Positions 37,074 through 46,156 of a DNA stretch of 64,000 nt are shown in pieces. The notes under the pieces were generated by a model. The model saw only the letters and a list, made by a program, of their open reading frames with translations, was not told the origin of the DNA and ran no database searches. This stretch comes from Acerihabitans sp015654925. GTDB taxonomy: Bacteria; Pseudomonadota; Gammaproteobacteria; Enterobacterales; Enterobacteriaceae. Every line of letters starts with the position of its first letter. Position 1 is the stretch's first letter. The position numbers were made by a program, and so were the translations under genes. The stretch covers positions 2,418,001 to 2,482,000 of the forward strand of contig NZ_CP178732.1 of assembly GCF_047324175.1 (NCBI RefSeq), given 5' to 3'.

Positions 37074-37856
37074 ATGATCCGTTCTTTGTGGATTGCCAAA
37101 ACCGGTCTGGATGCGCAGCAGACCAACATGGATGTTATTTCCAATAACCTGGCCAACGTCAGCACCAACGGGTTTAAACGCCAGCGCGCGGTGTTCGAGG
37201 ATTTACTCTACCAGACCGTACGCCAGCCCGGCGCGCAATCTTCCGATCAGACATCGTTGCCGTCCGGCCTGCAGCTGGGTACCGGGGTGCGGCCGGTGTC
37301 CACCGAGCGGCTGCACAGCCAGGGCAATTTGCAGCAAACCGAAAACAGCAAGGATATCGCGGTTAACGGCAAAGGCTTTTTCCAGGTGCAAATGCCCGAC
37401 GGCACCACCGCCTATACCCGCGACGGATCGTTCCAGGTGGACCAAAACGGCCAGATGGTGACTTCCAGCGGTTATCCGGTCCAGCCGGCGATTACCATTC
37501 CCGCCAACGCGCTTACCGTCACCGTGGCGCGCGACGGCGCGGTCAGTGTTACCTTGCAGGGGCAGACCGCCGCCAGCCAGGTGGGGCAGTTGACCCTGAG
37601 CAATTTCATCAATGAAGCGGGCCTGCAAAGCCTGGGCGAAAATCTCTATCAGGAAACCGACAGTTCCGGGGCGCCCAACGAGGCCACCCCGGGGCAAAAC
37701 GGCGCCGGGCTGTTGTACCAGGGTTATGTTGAAACCTCCAACGTAAACGTGGCCGAAGAACTGGTGGATATGATCCAGGTGCAACGCGCTTATGAAATTA
37801 ATAGCAAAGCCGTTACCACCTCGGACGCCATGCTGCAAAAGCTCACCCAGCTGTAA
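37074..37856 (+). CDS. flgG: flagellar distal rod protein FlgG
   Basis: FlgG forms the distal rod. The product is 260 residues, as in E. coli, starting MIRSLWIAKTGLDAQQTNMD with VISNNLANVSTNGFKRQRA and ending GYVETSNVNVAEELVDMIQV with QRAYEINSKAV. A 195-bp gap with an unusual inverted repeat separates it from flgH. Confidence 0.97.
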   Translation: MIRSLWIAKTGLDAQQTNMDVISNNLANVSTNGFKRQRAVFEDLLYQTVRQPGAQSSDQTSLPSGLQLGTGVRPVSTERLHSQGNLQQTENSKDIAVNGKGFFQVQMPDGTTAYTRDGSFQVDQNGQMVTSSGYPVQPAITIPANALTVTVARDGAVSVTLQGQTAASQVGQLTLSNFINEAGLQSLGENLYQETDSSGAPNEATPGQNGAGLLYQGYVETSNVNVAEELVDMIQVQRAYEINSKAVTTSDAMLQKLTQL

Positions 37857-37875
37857 TACAGCGGAAGGGTTTGAT

Positions 37876-37962
37876 GTGACGGCGTAACTTCATGGTGCAA
37901 GATAACCGCTCGCTATCATGCTGAAATTAAAACAAATAGATGCCATAAAGTTACGTCGTCAC
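37876..37962. repeat. MITE-like 87-bp inverted repeat between flgG and flgH
   Basis: Two 20-bp arms (37876-37895 and 37943-37962) pair with two mismatches (GTGACGGCGTAACTTCATGG against GTGACGACGTAACTTTATGG) around a 47-bp AT-rich centre. There is no T-run and no clear target duplication. It may be a tiny mobile-element footprint or an mRNA hairpin. Confidence 0.75.
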
Positions 37963-38051
37963 TTAAACGCCGTGTTAAAGATGCTTATAAGTGACAGTGT
38001 AATTTTTGCCATGCGCCCCTTTATACCGTCTGTCAGGACAATTTGAGTCAT

Positions 38052-38783
38052 ATGAAACAATATCAAAACCCCAGGACCTTCCCGCGCCGGACGTCCGCGC
38101 CAGTGGCGGCCTGGATGCTGGCTTTCGCGGCGCTGGCCTCGGACGGGTGTGCCTATATGCCACATAAAAACCTGGTGGCAGGCGAAACTTCGGCCCAGCC
38201 GGCGCCGGCCTCGCTGCCGGTGGCCAACGGGTCGATTTTCCAGGCGGTGCAACCGATGAATTACGGCTATCAACCGCTATTTGAAGACCGGCGGCCGCGT
38301 AATGTCGGCGATATCCTGACGATTACGCTGCAGGAAAACGTCAGCGCCAGCAAAAGCTCGTCAGCCAATGCGGCGCGCGAAAGCAGCAATACCCTGAAGT
38401 TCGCCACTACGCCCAGTATGCTGACCGGCCTGCTGGGCAACGGCAAAGCCGATTTGGATGCCGGCGGCACCAATGATTTCGACGGCAAAGGCGGAGCCAC
38501 CGCCAAGAATACCTTTACCGGCACGATTACCGTTACCGTGCAGCAGGTGCTGGCCAACGGCAACCTGAAAGTGGTGGGCGAAAAACAGATCGCCATCAAC
38601 CAGGGGGCCGAATATATCCGTTTTTCCGGCATCGTGAACCCACGCACCATCAACGGCAATAATGCGGTGATTTCCACCCAGGTGGCGGACGCCCGGATTG
38701 AATATGTCGGCAAAGGTTATATCAATGAAGCGCAGGAAATGGGTTGGCTGCAACGCTTCTTCCTTAATATTTCGCCCTTTTAG
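38052..38783 (+). CDS. flgH: outer-membrane L-ring protein FlgH
   Basis: FlgH lipoprotein builds the L ring. The product is 243 residues from ATG 38052 (a TTG at 38043 is possible; E. coli 232). The signal peptide ends ALASDGCAYMP; the conserved Cys is there, but the lipobox has Ser at -3 and Asp at -2, which is unusual. The rest is typical: NYGYQPLFEDRRPRNVGD, LQENVSASKSSSANA, VVGEKQIAINQGAEYIRFSG and the end EMGWLQRFFLNISPF. Confidence 0.93.
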   Translation: MKQYQNPRTFPRRTSAPVAAWMLAFAALASDGCAYMPHKNLVAGETSAQPAPASLPVANGSIFQAVQPMNYGYQPLFEDRRPRNVGDILTITLQENVSASKSSSANAARESSNTLKFATTPSMLTGLLGNGKADLDAGGTNDFDGKGGATAKNTFTGTITVTVQQVLANGNLKVVGEKQIAINQGAEYIRFSGIVNPRTINGNNAVISTQVADARIEYVGKGYINEAQEMGWLQRFFLNISPF

Positions 38784-38798
38784 CAGGTGGCCAGCAGA

Positions 38799-39959
38799 AT
38801 GCGGATTTTAACCTTGAACGTGTACCGGCCCGCCGCCGGCCCATGGCGCCGTTTCGCCCGGGCGCTCGCCCTGGGGGCGGCGCTGGCCCTGGGATTAGCG
38901 GCATTGCCGGCCGGGGCGGAGCGGCTGCGCGATTTGGTGGATATCCAGGGCGTACGCGACAACCCCCTGATTGGCTATGGTCTGGTGGTGGGGCTTGACG
39001 GCACCGGCGACCAGACCACCCAAACCCCGTTCACCACCCAGAGCCTGACCAACATGCTGTCGCAAATGGGCATTACCGTCCCGAGCGGCACCAATATGCA
39101 GTTGAAGAATGTCGCGGCCGTGATGGTCACCGCCAATTTCCCCGCGTTTGCCCGGGCCGGCCAGAATATCGACGTGGTGGTGTCCTCCATGGGGTCGGCC
39201 AAGAGCCTGCGCGGCGGCACCTTGATCATGACGCCGCTCAAAGGCGCCGATAACCAGGTGTATGCGCTGGCCCAGGGCAATCTGCTGGTGGGCGGCGCGG
39301 GTGCCTCCTCCGGCGGCAGCCGGGTGCAAATTAACCAACTGGCCGGCGGACGCATCACCAACGGCGCGGTAATCGAGCGGGAACTGCCCAGCACGTTCGG
39401 CGCCAGCCGCACCATGACCCTGCAACTCAAACAGGAAAACTTCACCCTGGCCCAGCGCATCAGCGACACCATCAATGGCCAAAACGGCATGGGCATCGCC
39501 CGGGCGCTGGATGCGCGCACCATCGAGCTGCAAATGCCGGCCAATAACAGCAGCCAGGTGCGTTTTCTGGCGCAAATCCAGGACATCAATATCGTCATGG
39601 GCGAAATGGACGCCAAGGTGATTATCAATTCACGTACCGGATCGGTAGTGATGAACCGCAACGTGATGCTGGATAACTGCGCGGTGGCCCAGGGCAATCT
39701 ATCGGTGGTGGTGGATAATCAGCAAAGCGTCAGCCAGCCCGATACGCCGTTTGGCGGCGGCCAGACCGTGGTCACCCGGCAAACGCAGATTTCGGTTAAT
39801 CAAAGCGGCGGGTCGTTGCAAAAGGTGAATTCGAGCGCCAATCTCAATAGCGTTATCCGGACATTGAATGCGCTGGGGGCCACTCCCAATGATTTAATGT
39901 CGATTTTGCAAGCCATGCACAGCGCCGGTTGTCTCCAGGCCACGCTGGAGATCATCTGA
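38799..39959 (+). CDS. flgI: periplasmic P-ring protein FlgI
   Basis: FlgI polymerises in the periplasm into the P ring. The product is 386 residues (E. coli 365). The signal peptide is long, with WRRF before LALGAALALGLAALPAGA. The mature start AERLRDLVDIQGVR, then GYGLVVGLDGTGDQTTQTPF and SSMGSAKSLRGGTLIMTPLK, and the C-terminal LGATPNDLMSILQAMHSAGC are characteristic. AGGTGG lies 8 bases before ATG 38799; the GTG at 38787 overlaps that site. It overlaps flgJ by one base (TGATG). Confidence 0.95.
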   Translation: MRILTLNVYRPAAGPWRRFARALALGAALALGLAALPAGAERLRDLVDIQGVRDNPLIGYGLVVGLDGTGDQTTQTPFTTQSLTNMLSQMGITVPSGTNMQLKNVAAVMVTANFPAFARAGQNIDVVVSSMGSAKSLRGGTLIMTPLKGADNQVYALAQGNLLVGGAGASSGGSRVQINQLAGGRITNGAVIERELPSTFGASRTMTLQLKQENFTLAQRISDTINGQNGMGIARALDARTIELQMPANNSSQVRFLAQIQDINIVMGEMDAKVIINSRTGSVVMNRNVMLDNCAVAQGNLSVVVDNQQSVSQPDTPFGGGQTVVTRQTQISVNQSGGSLQKVNSSANLNSVIRTLNALGATPNDLMSILQAMHSAGCLQATLEII

Positions 39960-40960
39960 TGCAGCTTAACGATGCAGCCGATCTTTCCGCCGCCTATGAC
40001 GTTAAATCGCTGCAAAAGCTGCATAACCAGGCGGTCAAATCCTCCCCCGAGGCGTTAAAAGCGGTGGCCAAGCAGGTAGAAGGCCTGTTCGTGCAAATGA
40101 TGCTTAAAAGCATGCGCGCCGCGCTGCCCAAGGGCGGCGCGTTCAGCAGCGATCAAACCGAGCTGTACACCAGCCTCTACGATCAGCAGATGGCGCAGCA
40201 ATTATCGGCCAAAGGGCTGGGACTGGCGGATATGATGGTCAAGCAGTTGGGACAGCAGGGCGCCGATGCTCCGGCCGTCGCCCATGGCAACGCCGGCGGC
40301 GGCGATCCGCCAGGGGCCAAAACCGCCGCGCCGTTCTCCGCCGACGGCCCGCTCAGCGCCAACGCCATCAATGCGCAATTCATGTCGCCGGCCCTGGCGG
40401 GCGAGCTGTGGCGGCGCGAACGGCAGCAATCCGCCCGTCCAGGCGCGGATGCCGCCCCCGCCGGCGCCAGTTTTACCGATCGTCTGTCGGTGCCGGCCAT
40501 GATGGCCAGCCGGCAAAGCGGCATCCCCCATCATCTGATCCTCGCCCAGGCGGCGCTGGAATCGGACTGGGGCAAACGGGAAATCCCCGCCGCCGGCGGC
40601 CAGCCCAGCTTTAATTTGTTCGGTATCAAAGCGTCCGATGACTGGAAAGGCAAAACCACCACCATTACCACCACCGAATACCAGGACGGCCAGGCGGTCA
40701 AGGTACAGCAGCGTTTCCGGGTATACGACTCCTATCTGGACGCGCTGGGGGATTATATCCATTTACTTACCGATAACCCCCGCTACCGGGAGGTGGTGAG
40801 CGCCGGCCAGCCCGAAGCCGCCGCCTATGCCTTGCAGCGGGCCGGGTACGCCACCGATCCGGCCTATGCCGTTAAGCTGATACAGATTATCAATCAGTTA
40901 AAACACTCCGCCGAACGGGCGGCCAAAGCCTATACCCACGATCTCGGCGGGCTATTTTAA
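39959..40960 (+). CDS. flgJ: rod assembly protein and peptidoglycan hydrolase FlgJ
   Basis: FlgJ caps the rod (N-terminal half) and opens the peptidoglycan (C-terminal beta-N-acetylglucosaminidase). The product is 333 residues (E. coli 313). N-terminal: AVAKQVEGLFVQMMLKSMRA and LYTSLYDQQMAQQ. A Pro/Ala-rich linker of about 70 residues follows. The hydrolase part has the catalytic Glu in HLILAQAALESDWGKREIP and then SFNLFGIKA and GYATDPAYAVKLIQII. It is last in the flgB-J unit; flgKL has its own sigma-28 promoter. Confidence 0.95.
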   Translation: MQLNDAADLSAAYDVKSLQKLHNQAVKSSPEALKAVAKQVEGLFVQMMLKSMRAALPKGGAFSSDQTELYTSLYDQQMAQQLSAKGLGLADMMVKQLGQQGADAPAVAHGNAGGGDPPGAKTAAPFSADGPLSANAINAQFMSPALAGELWRRERQQSARPGADAAPAGASFTDRLSVPAMMASRQSGIPHHLILAQAALESDWGKREIPAAGGQPSFNLFGIKASDDWKGKTTTITTTEYQDGQAVKVQQRFRVYDSYLDALGDYIHLLTDNPRYREVVSAGQPEAAAYALQRAGYATDPAYAVKLIQIINQLKHSAERAAKAYTHDLGGLF

Positions 40961-40987
40961 GCCGGTGGGCGAATTTTCCGCGCGCAC

Positions 40988-41014
40988 TCAAGTTTACCCG
41001 GCCGCGGGCGATAA
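40988..41014 (+). promoter_or_regulatory. FliA (sigma-28) promoter of flgKL
   Basis: TCAAGTTT-N11-GGCGATAA matches 14 of 16 sigma-28 consensus bases with exact spacing. It lies 78 bp before flgK. Confidence 0.85.
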
Positions 41015-41091
41015 TAGTCTCAGGTTGTGGAATCTGACGCCGTTGTTTGCTTCTTATGGCGCAACGCCGGGTCCGGATAAAAGGAAACATA

Positions 41092-42735
41092 ATGTCCAGT
41101 TCTTTAAGTAATATTGCATTGACAGGGCTGAATGCCGCGCAGAACGCGCTTAATAGCGTGGCCAGCAATATCAGCAATGTGTATGTTAACGGCTATAACC
41201 GGCAGACCACTCAGCTGGCGGAAATGGGCAGCAACGGTTCCACCGGTACCGGCGTTATGGTGAGCGGCGTAACCCGCGCCTATGATGCGCTGGTGATGGG
41301 CCAACTGCGTAATGCGGCCACCACCTATGCGGCCACCAGCAGCTACTCCGACCAGATTTCGCAGATTAACTCGATGCTGGCCAGCACCGACGGCAGCCTG
41401 TCCACCAGCATGAGCACGTTTTTCAGCAGCCTGCAATCCCTGAGCAGCAACGCCGGCGACAGCGCGGCGCGCCAGACGGTGATCGGCAGCGCCCAGAGCC
41501 TGGTGAATCAGTTTAAAAGCAACGATACCTATCTGCGCAACATGGATGATGCCGTTAATCAGCAACTCTCCTCCAGCGCGGATCAAATCAATAATTACGC
41601 CAAACAAATCGCCAACCTGAACGATCAAATCGTGCGCCAGGGCAAGGGCGGGGCGACCAACGCCATGCTCGACCAGCGGGATCAACTGGTTAGCGAACTC
41701 AACACTATGGTGGGGGTCAGCACTACTCAACAGGCGGACAATTCGCTGACGGTGACCTTTGCCAACGGCCTGACCCTGGTGCAGGGCGGCACCGCCTCCC
41801 AGATCAAGGCGGTAGCCTCCCAGGCCGATCCGTCGCGCACCGTGCTGGCTTATGATAACGGCACCGGTTCGCCCGCCGAAATTAACGAAAAAACCCTGAC
41901 CACCGGCAGCGTCGGCGGCCTGCTGACGTTTCGTTCGGGCACCCTGGACGACGCGCGCAACCAACTGGGCCAGATTGCCCTGGCGCTGGCAGGTAGCTTT
42001 AACCAGCAGCACGCCGCGGGCGTGGATCTTAGCGGCGCCGCCGGCGAAGCTTTTTTTAATTACGGTCAGCCGGATATCACCACCAACACTAAAAATACCG
42101 GGCAGGCGGAGCTTAGCGTCGCTTTTACCGATACCAGCGCCGTGAAGGCGGGCAGTTATAACGTCAAATATACCGATGACGGTTGGCAGGTCACCCGGGC
42201 CAGCGACGGCACCAGCGTGGACTTCAAGACCACGGACAATGACAAAGGCGAGCCGGTGCTGAGTTTCGAGGGGCTGGCCATGACCGTCAGCGGCACCCCG
42301 GAGGCCAATGATAAATTTACCGTCAATCCGGTGACCAACGCGATCGCCGGCATGTCGGTCGCCATTACCGACCCGGCGAAGATTGCCGCCGGACAAGCCG
42401 GCGCCGAAAGCGGCGCCAGCGACAACCGCAATGCCCAGGCCCTGCTGGCCCTGCAAACCAGCAAAGTGGTCGGCGGCAATGCCACCCTATCTAGCGCCTT
42501 CGCGTCGCTGGTGAGCGCCATCGGCACCAAAACCAGCAACGCCGCGGTTACCGCGACATCGCAATCCAATATCGTCGATCAGTTGACCACCAAGCAGCAA
42601 TCGATTTCCGGGGTGAACCTGGATGAAGAGTACGCTGATTTGCAGCGCTACCAGCAGTATTACCAGGCCAACGCCCAGGTATTGAATACTGCGGGAAAGC
42701 TTTTTGACACCATACTGTCGTCGTTAGGTAACTGA
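41092..42735 (+). CDS. flgK: hook-filament junction protein FlgK
   Basis: FlgK (HAP1) joins the hook to the filament. From ATG 41092 (after AAAGGAAACATA) it is 547 residues, as in E. coli. It begins SSSLSNIALTGLNAAQNALN with ASNISNVYVNGYNRQTTQL and ends with LDEEYADLQRYQQYYQANAQ and VLNTAGKLFDTILSSL. An open extension to 41047 is not conserved. Export is aided by FlgN. Confidence 0.96.
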   Translation: MSSSLSNIALTGLNAAQNALNSVASNISNVYVNGYNRQTTQLAEMGSNGSTGTGVMVSGVTRAYDALVMGQLRNAATTYAATSSYSDQISQINSMLASTDGSLSTSMSTFFSSLQSLSSNAGDSAARQTVIGSAQSLVNQFKSNDTYLRNMDDAVNQQLSSSADQINNYAKQIANLNDQIVRQGKGGATNAMLDQRDQLVSELNTMVGVSTTQQADNSLTVTFANGLTLVQGGTASQIKAVASQADPSRTVLAYDNGTGSPAEINEKTLTTGSVGGLLTFRSGTLDDARNQLGQIALALAGSFNQQHAAGVDLSGAAGEAFFNYGQPDITTNTKNTGQAELSVAFTDTSAVKAGSYNVKYTDDGWQVTRASDGTSVDFKTTDNDKGEPVLSFEGLAMTVSGTPEANDKFTVNPVTNAIAGMSVAITDPAKIAAGQAGAESGASDNRNAQALLALQTSKVVGGNATLSSAFASLVSAIGTKTSNAAVTATSQSNIVDQLTTKQQSISGVNLDEEYADLQRYQQYYQANAQVLNTAGKLFDTILSSLGN

Positions 42736-42785
42736 CCGGCACCGGGCAGCATTTTACCCAATTTACCGTGGAAGGGATGAACGCC

Positions 42786-43754
42786 ATGCGCCTTAGTACC
42801 AGCATGATTTATCATCAGAATTTAAACAGTATCACCAACGCCTATGCCAAATGGCAAAATACCGCCTTGCAGCTGGCCACCGGCAAGAAAGTCAACTCGC
42901 CGGCGGACGACCCCATCGCCGCGTCGCAGGCCATCGGCCTCAATAATATGCAGGCGGTGGGCGAGCAGTATGGCGCGGCGCGCAGCACCGCCATCGCCAG
43001 CCTGTCGATGGAAAGCACGGTTCTCGATCAGGTCACGGGCGTGATCCAAAACGTCCAGACCTTATTGGTCCAGGCCGGCGACGGCACGCTGAGCGATAAC
43101 GATCGGCAGTCGTTGTCCACGCAATTGCAATCTTATAAAGATCAACTGGTGGGCCTGGCCAATAGCAAAGACGGTAACGGCAACTATATTTTCGCCGGCT
43201 ATAAAACCGGTACCGCGCCCTTTGAGCAGGATTCCGCCGGCAACGTCAGCTATATCGGCGGCGCGCAGTCTATCAGCCAGCAGGTCGACGATAGCCGTGA
43301 AATGGCCATCGGCGATAGCGGCGCTCAGGTATTTGCCCATCTGGCGGCCGGTTATGCCGTTGAGCCAAATGGCGATGACAGCGAAGCCAACGTCTTCAAC
43401 AGTATCGATACCGCCCTGGGCGCCCTGAATACGCCCCAGGATAGCGCGGACAGCGATACTCAGGCAGCCTATACCGCGGCGCTGGGCAAAGCCGGGCGCG
43501 GCATGAAAAATTCCCTGAACAATGTGCTTACGGTACAGGCGTCGGTGGGCAGCAAGCTAAATGAACTGGATACCCTTGATAGCGTAGGCAGCGATCGCTC
43601 GACCATCTATCAGAACCGTCTCAGTGATCTGGTCAACGCGGACTGGTATCAGACCGTCTCCGATTATAGCTTGCAACAGGTGGCGTTACAGGCGGCGTAC
43701 AGCACTTTCAACAGTATGCAAAAGCTCTCGCTGTTCCAGTTGGCCGGTTCTTAA
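42786..43754 (+). CDS. flgL: hook-filament junction protein FlgL
   Basis: FlgL (HAP3) is the second junction protein. The product is 322 residues (E. coli 317). It begins MRLSTSMIYHQNLNSITNAY with LATGKKVNSPADDPIAASQA, has NGNYIFAGYKTGTAPFEQD, and ends ALQAAYSTFNSMQKLSLFQL. ATG 42786 is preferred over in-frame ATGs at 42768 and 42777 by alignment, with GGAAGGG upstream. Confidence 0.95.
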   Translation: MRLSTSMIYHQNLNSITNAYAKWQNTALQLATGKKVNSPADDPIAASQAIGLNNMQAVGEQYGAARSTAIASLSMESTVLDQVTGVIQNVQTLLVQAGDGTLSDNDRQSLSTQLQSYKDQLVGLANSKDGNGNYIFAGYKTGTAPFEQDSAGNVSYIGGAQSISQQVDDSREMAIGDSGAQVFAHLAAGYAVEPNGDDSEANVFNSIDTALGALNTPQDSADSDTQAAYTAALGKAGRGMKNSLNNVLTVQASVGSKLNELDTLDSVGSDRSTIYQNRLSDLVNADWYQTVSDYSLQQVALQAAYSTFNSMQKLSLFQLAGS

Positions 43755-43829
43755 CCCGTACCATACCCGTCCGGTGATCCTGGCGGGTTCTTCAGGTGGT
43801 TTTGGATAAAAACCAGCAGCGCCCCCCTT

Positions 43830-43867
43830 GGCATGCCCCGGGTAACAACGGGTGACATGCCCTTTTT
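43830..43867 (+). terminator. flgKL terminator, overlapping the fliR stop
   Basis: GGCATG and CATGCC pair around an inner imperfect CCCGGGT/ACGGGTG stem, followed by five T. It stands 75 bp after flgL and touches the end of the convergent fliR. Confidence 0.7.
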
Positions 43868-44651
43868 ATCCCCGCGGCATGCCGCTCAAGATATCCGATA
43901 ATAAATCAAAGCTTTCACCCATCAGCTTCTCGCTAAACGGCGCCAGCAAGGGCAGCAGCAGGCCAAAGGTCAGAATGCCGATGGTCAGCGTCAGCGGGAA
44001 CCCGATCACGAATACCGTTAACTGCGGCGAAACGCGATTGAGCAAACCCAGCGCGATATTGAGCGTCAGCAACAAGGTGATCATCGGCAGCGCCAGCATC
44101 AGCCCATTCATAAATATCTGGCCTCCGGCGCGGCATAACGCCATAAAAGCATTGGCGTTGAGCGGCTGGCCTGAAATCGGCAGGGTATGAAAACTGTCCG
44201 CCAATAACGAAATCATCCACAGATGACCGTTGAGGCTGGTGAATACCAGCATGGCCAGCAAATTGAGCAAATGCGCCAACACCGGCATATTCAGACCGCT
44301 GGCCGGGTCGAAAAACGTAGCGAACGACAGGCCCATTTGCAGCCCGATCACTTCGCCCGCCATGCGAATGGCCGCGAAGGCGAACTGCATGGAGAGTCCC
44401 AGTGCGGTGCCCACCAGGATCTGTTCAATGGCCAGCCAGAATCCCGCCACCGAAAACAGCGGGGTGGCCACCGGCGGCAAAAGCGGCGCCAGCAGGACGG
44501 TAATCATGATGCCCAGCCCCAGTTTGATGCGCGCCGGAATGGCTTTTTCACTGAACAGCGGGGCGGTGCTGATTAACGCCAATATTCGCACCAGGGGCCA
44601 GAAAAACTGGCTGAGCCAGCCGGCAAGCTGGGTGGTATCCAGTTCCAGCAT
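43866..44651 (-). CDS. fliR: flagellar export gate protein FliR
   Basis: FliR is part of the FliPQR channel of the export apparatus. The product is 261 residues, as in E. coli, with about six membrane segments and the family stretches GLSFATFFDPASGLNMPVLA and LNIALGLLNRVSPQLTVFVI. It is the last gene of fliLMNOPQR, 1 bp after fliQ. Confidence 0.95.
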   Translation of the reverse strand: MLELDTTQLAGWLSQFFWPLVRILALISTAPLFSEKAIPARIKLGLGIMITVLLAPLLPPVATPLFSVAGFWLAIEQILVGTALGLSMQFAFAAIRMAGEVIGLQMGLSFATFFDPASGLNMPVLAHLLNLLAMLVFTSLNGHLWMISLLADSFHTLPISGQPLNANAFMALCRAGGQIFMNGLMLALPMITLLLTLNIALGLLNRVSPQLTVFVIGFPLTLTIGILTFGLLLPLLAPFSEKLMGESFDLLSDILSGMPRG

Positions 44652-44652
44652 A

Positions 44653-44922
44653 TTACCCGGCGAGAGCCGGCAGGCTGCTGAATAGCGCGCGCATATAATC
44701 GAGGATCAAATTGAGCATCCAGGGGCCGGCGATAACGATAGTCGCCACCACCGCCAGGATCTTGGGGATAAACGACAAGGTCATTTCGTTGATTTGCGTC
44801 GCGGCCTGCAGCAGGCTGATTATCAGGCCGCTGAAAAGCGCCGCCATCAGCAACGGCGCCGCCAGGGCCAGTGCGACCAAAATTGCCTCATGGCCAAGGG
44901 CCATTACCGATTCCGGTGTCAT
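44653..44922 (-). CDS. fliQ: flagellar export gate protein FliQ
   Basis: FliQ is the small two-helix subunit of the export channel. From ATG 44922 (MTPESVMALGHEAI) it is 89 residues, exactly as in E. coli; a frame extension to 44985 is not conserved. ISLLQAATQINEMTLSFIPK and GPWMLNLILDYMR are typical. Confidence 0.96.
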   Translation of the reverse strand: MTPESVMALGHEAILVALALAAPLLMAALFSGLIISLLQAATQINEMTLSFIPKILAVVATIVIAGPWMLNLILDYMRALFSSLPALAG

Positions 44923-44981
44923 ATTCCGTCTGCCTGCCAAATGTTGGTGAGTCGTGGGTAATGCGCGATCGCGGTTAACCA

Positions 44982-45758
44982 TCAATTATAAAAACTCTGC
45001 GCCAGCGAGCTCAGCAGCAATTGCCACCCGTCCACCAGCACAAATAGCATGAGCTTGAAGGGCAGCGAGATGGTGGCCGGCGGCACCATCATCATCCCCA
45101 GCGCCATCAGCACGCTGGCCACCACCAGATCGATGATCAAAAACGGGATAAAAATGGTGAAACCGATCTGGAAAGCGGTTTTGAGTTCGCTGGTGACGTA
45201 AGCGGGCACCAGAATGCGCATGGTCACCGCCTCGGGCCCATCCAGCGGGGGTTCGTTGGCCAGGCGCGCGAACAGCGCCAGATCCGCTTCGCGGGTTTGG
45301 CGCAGCATAAAGGTGCGCAGCGGCTGCGCGCCTTTTTCCAACGCGGCCTGCATGGTGATTTTGTTTTCGCTCAGCGGCAAATAGGCCCGATCATAAATAG
45401 TATTAAACACCGGCGACATTACAAAAAAAGTCAAAAACAGCGCCAGCCCCAACAGGACCTGGTTCGGCGGGGCCGACGGCGTGCCGATGGCGCTGCGCAG
45501 CAGGCCCAGCACGATAATAATGCGGGTAAAACAGGTCATCATCAGCAGCGCGGCGGGAATAAACGTCAGCGAGGTGATAAATACCAGGGTTTGCACCGGC
45601 AGCGACCAGCTTTGTCCGCCGCCCGCCAGGGGCTGGCTGATAATGCCCGGCAACTGCGCCCAGGCGGCCGGCGCCAGCGCCCATGCTCCGGCGGCCAGGG
45701 CGACGAACGCGCCGGCGCGCACGCATGCCGAACCGCCGCGCCTTATGCTGAGCTTCAT
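44982..45758 (-). CDS. fliP: flagellar export gate protein FliP
   Basis: FliP forms the core ring of the export channel. The product is 258 residues (E. coli 245), with a cleavable signal peptide (AFVALAAGAWALAPAAWAQ). Typical stretches are SLTFIPAALLMMTCFTRIII, LALFLTFFVMSPVF and ELKTAFQIGFTIFIPFLIID with the end MLFVLVDGWQLLLSSLAQSF. It overlaps fliO by 4 bp. Confidence 0.96.
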   Translation of the reverse strand: MKLSIRRGGSACVRAGAFVALAAGAWALAPAAWAQLPGIISQPLAGGGQSWSLPVQTLVFITSLTFIPAALLMMTCFTRIIIVLGLLRSAIGTPSAPPNQVLLGLALFLTFFVMSPVFNTIYDRAYLPLSENKITMQAALEKGAQPLRTFMLRQTREADLALFARLANEPPLDGPEAVTMRILVPAYVTSELKTAFQIGFTIFIPFLIIDLVVASVLMALGMMMVPPATISLPFKLMLFVLVDGWQLLLSSLAQSFYN

Positions 45759-46156
45759 TGGCCGCTCCCCGCGCGCTGCATTACCTGGCGCAGGCGCCGG
45801 CGAAAATCGGGCGCCGCGCCGGCGGGGGTATCCGTGCTCTCAGGCGGGGCGGGCAGGGTGTGCAATGTCGTAATGTTTTGCGCCGTGACGCCCAGCACCA
45901 GCCAAGTGCCTTCCACTTCCACAATCACCACTTTTTCCCGCTGTCCGAGCGCGCAGCTGCCCTGGAGCGTTAACAACCCCGGCCGCTTGGCCGCCGGCGC
46001 CAGGCCGAGCTTGCGCACCACCCAGGCACCGATAATAATCAGCAGTAAGATACCGCCCAGCGCGCTGCCGACCTGGGTTAACGCGCCGGTAGCGCTGAAT
46101 GCCGGCGCGGCATGGGCGGCAACCGGGGTGGCGGCGATGGTCTGAGAATCGCCCAT
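45755..46156 (-). CDS. fliO: flagellar export chaperone FliO
   Basis: FliO helps FliP assembly. The product is 133 residues (E. coli 121) with one membrane helix (ALGGILLLIIIGAWVV) followed by the cytosolic domain LGQREKVVIVEVEGTWLVLG. Overlaps with fliP and adjacency to fliN confirm the call. Confidence 0.92.
   Translation of the reverse strand: MGDSQTIAATPVAAHAAPAFSATGALTQVGSALGGILLLIIIGAWVVRKLGLAPAAKRPGLLTLQGSCALGQREKVVIVEVEGTWLVLGVTAQNITTLHTLPAPPESTDTPAGAAPDFRRRLRQVMQRAGSGQ

Noticed and set aside
41104..42456. 450-codon minus-strand frame opposite flgK
   Set aside because: Antisense shadow in GC-rich coding DNA; flgK on the plus strand is fully conserved and the shadow has no recognisable motif.
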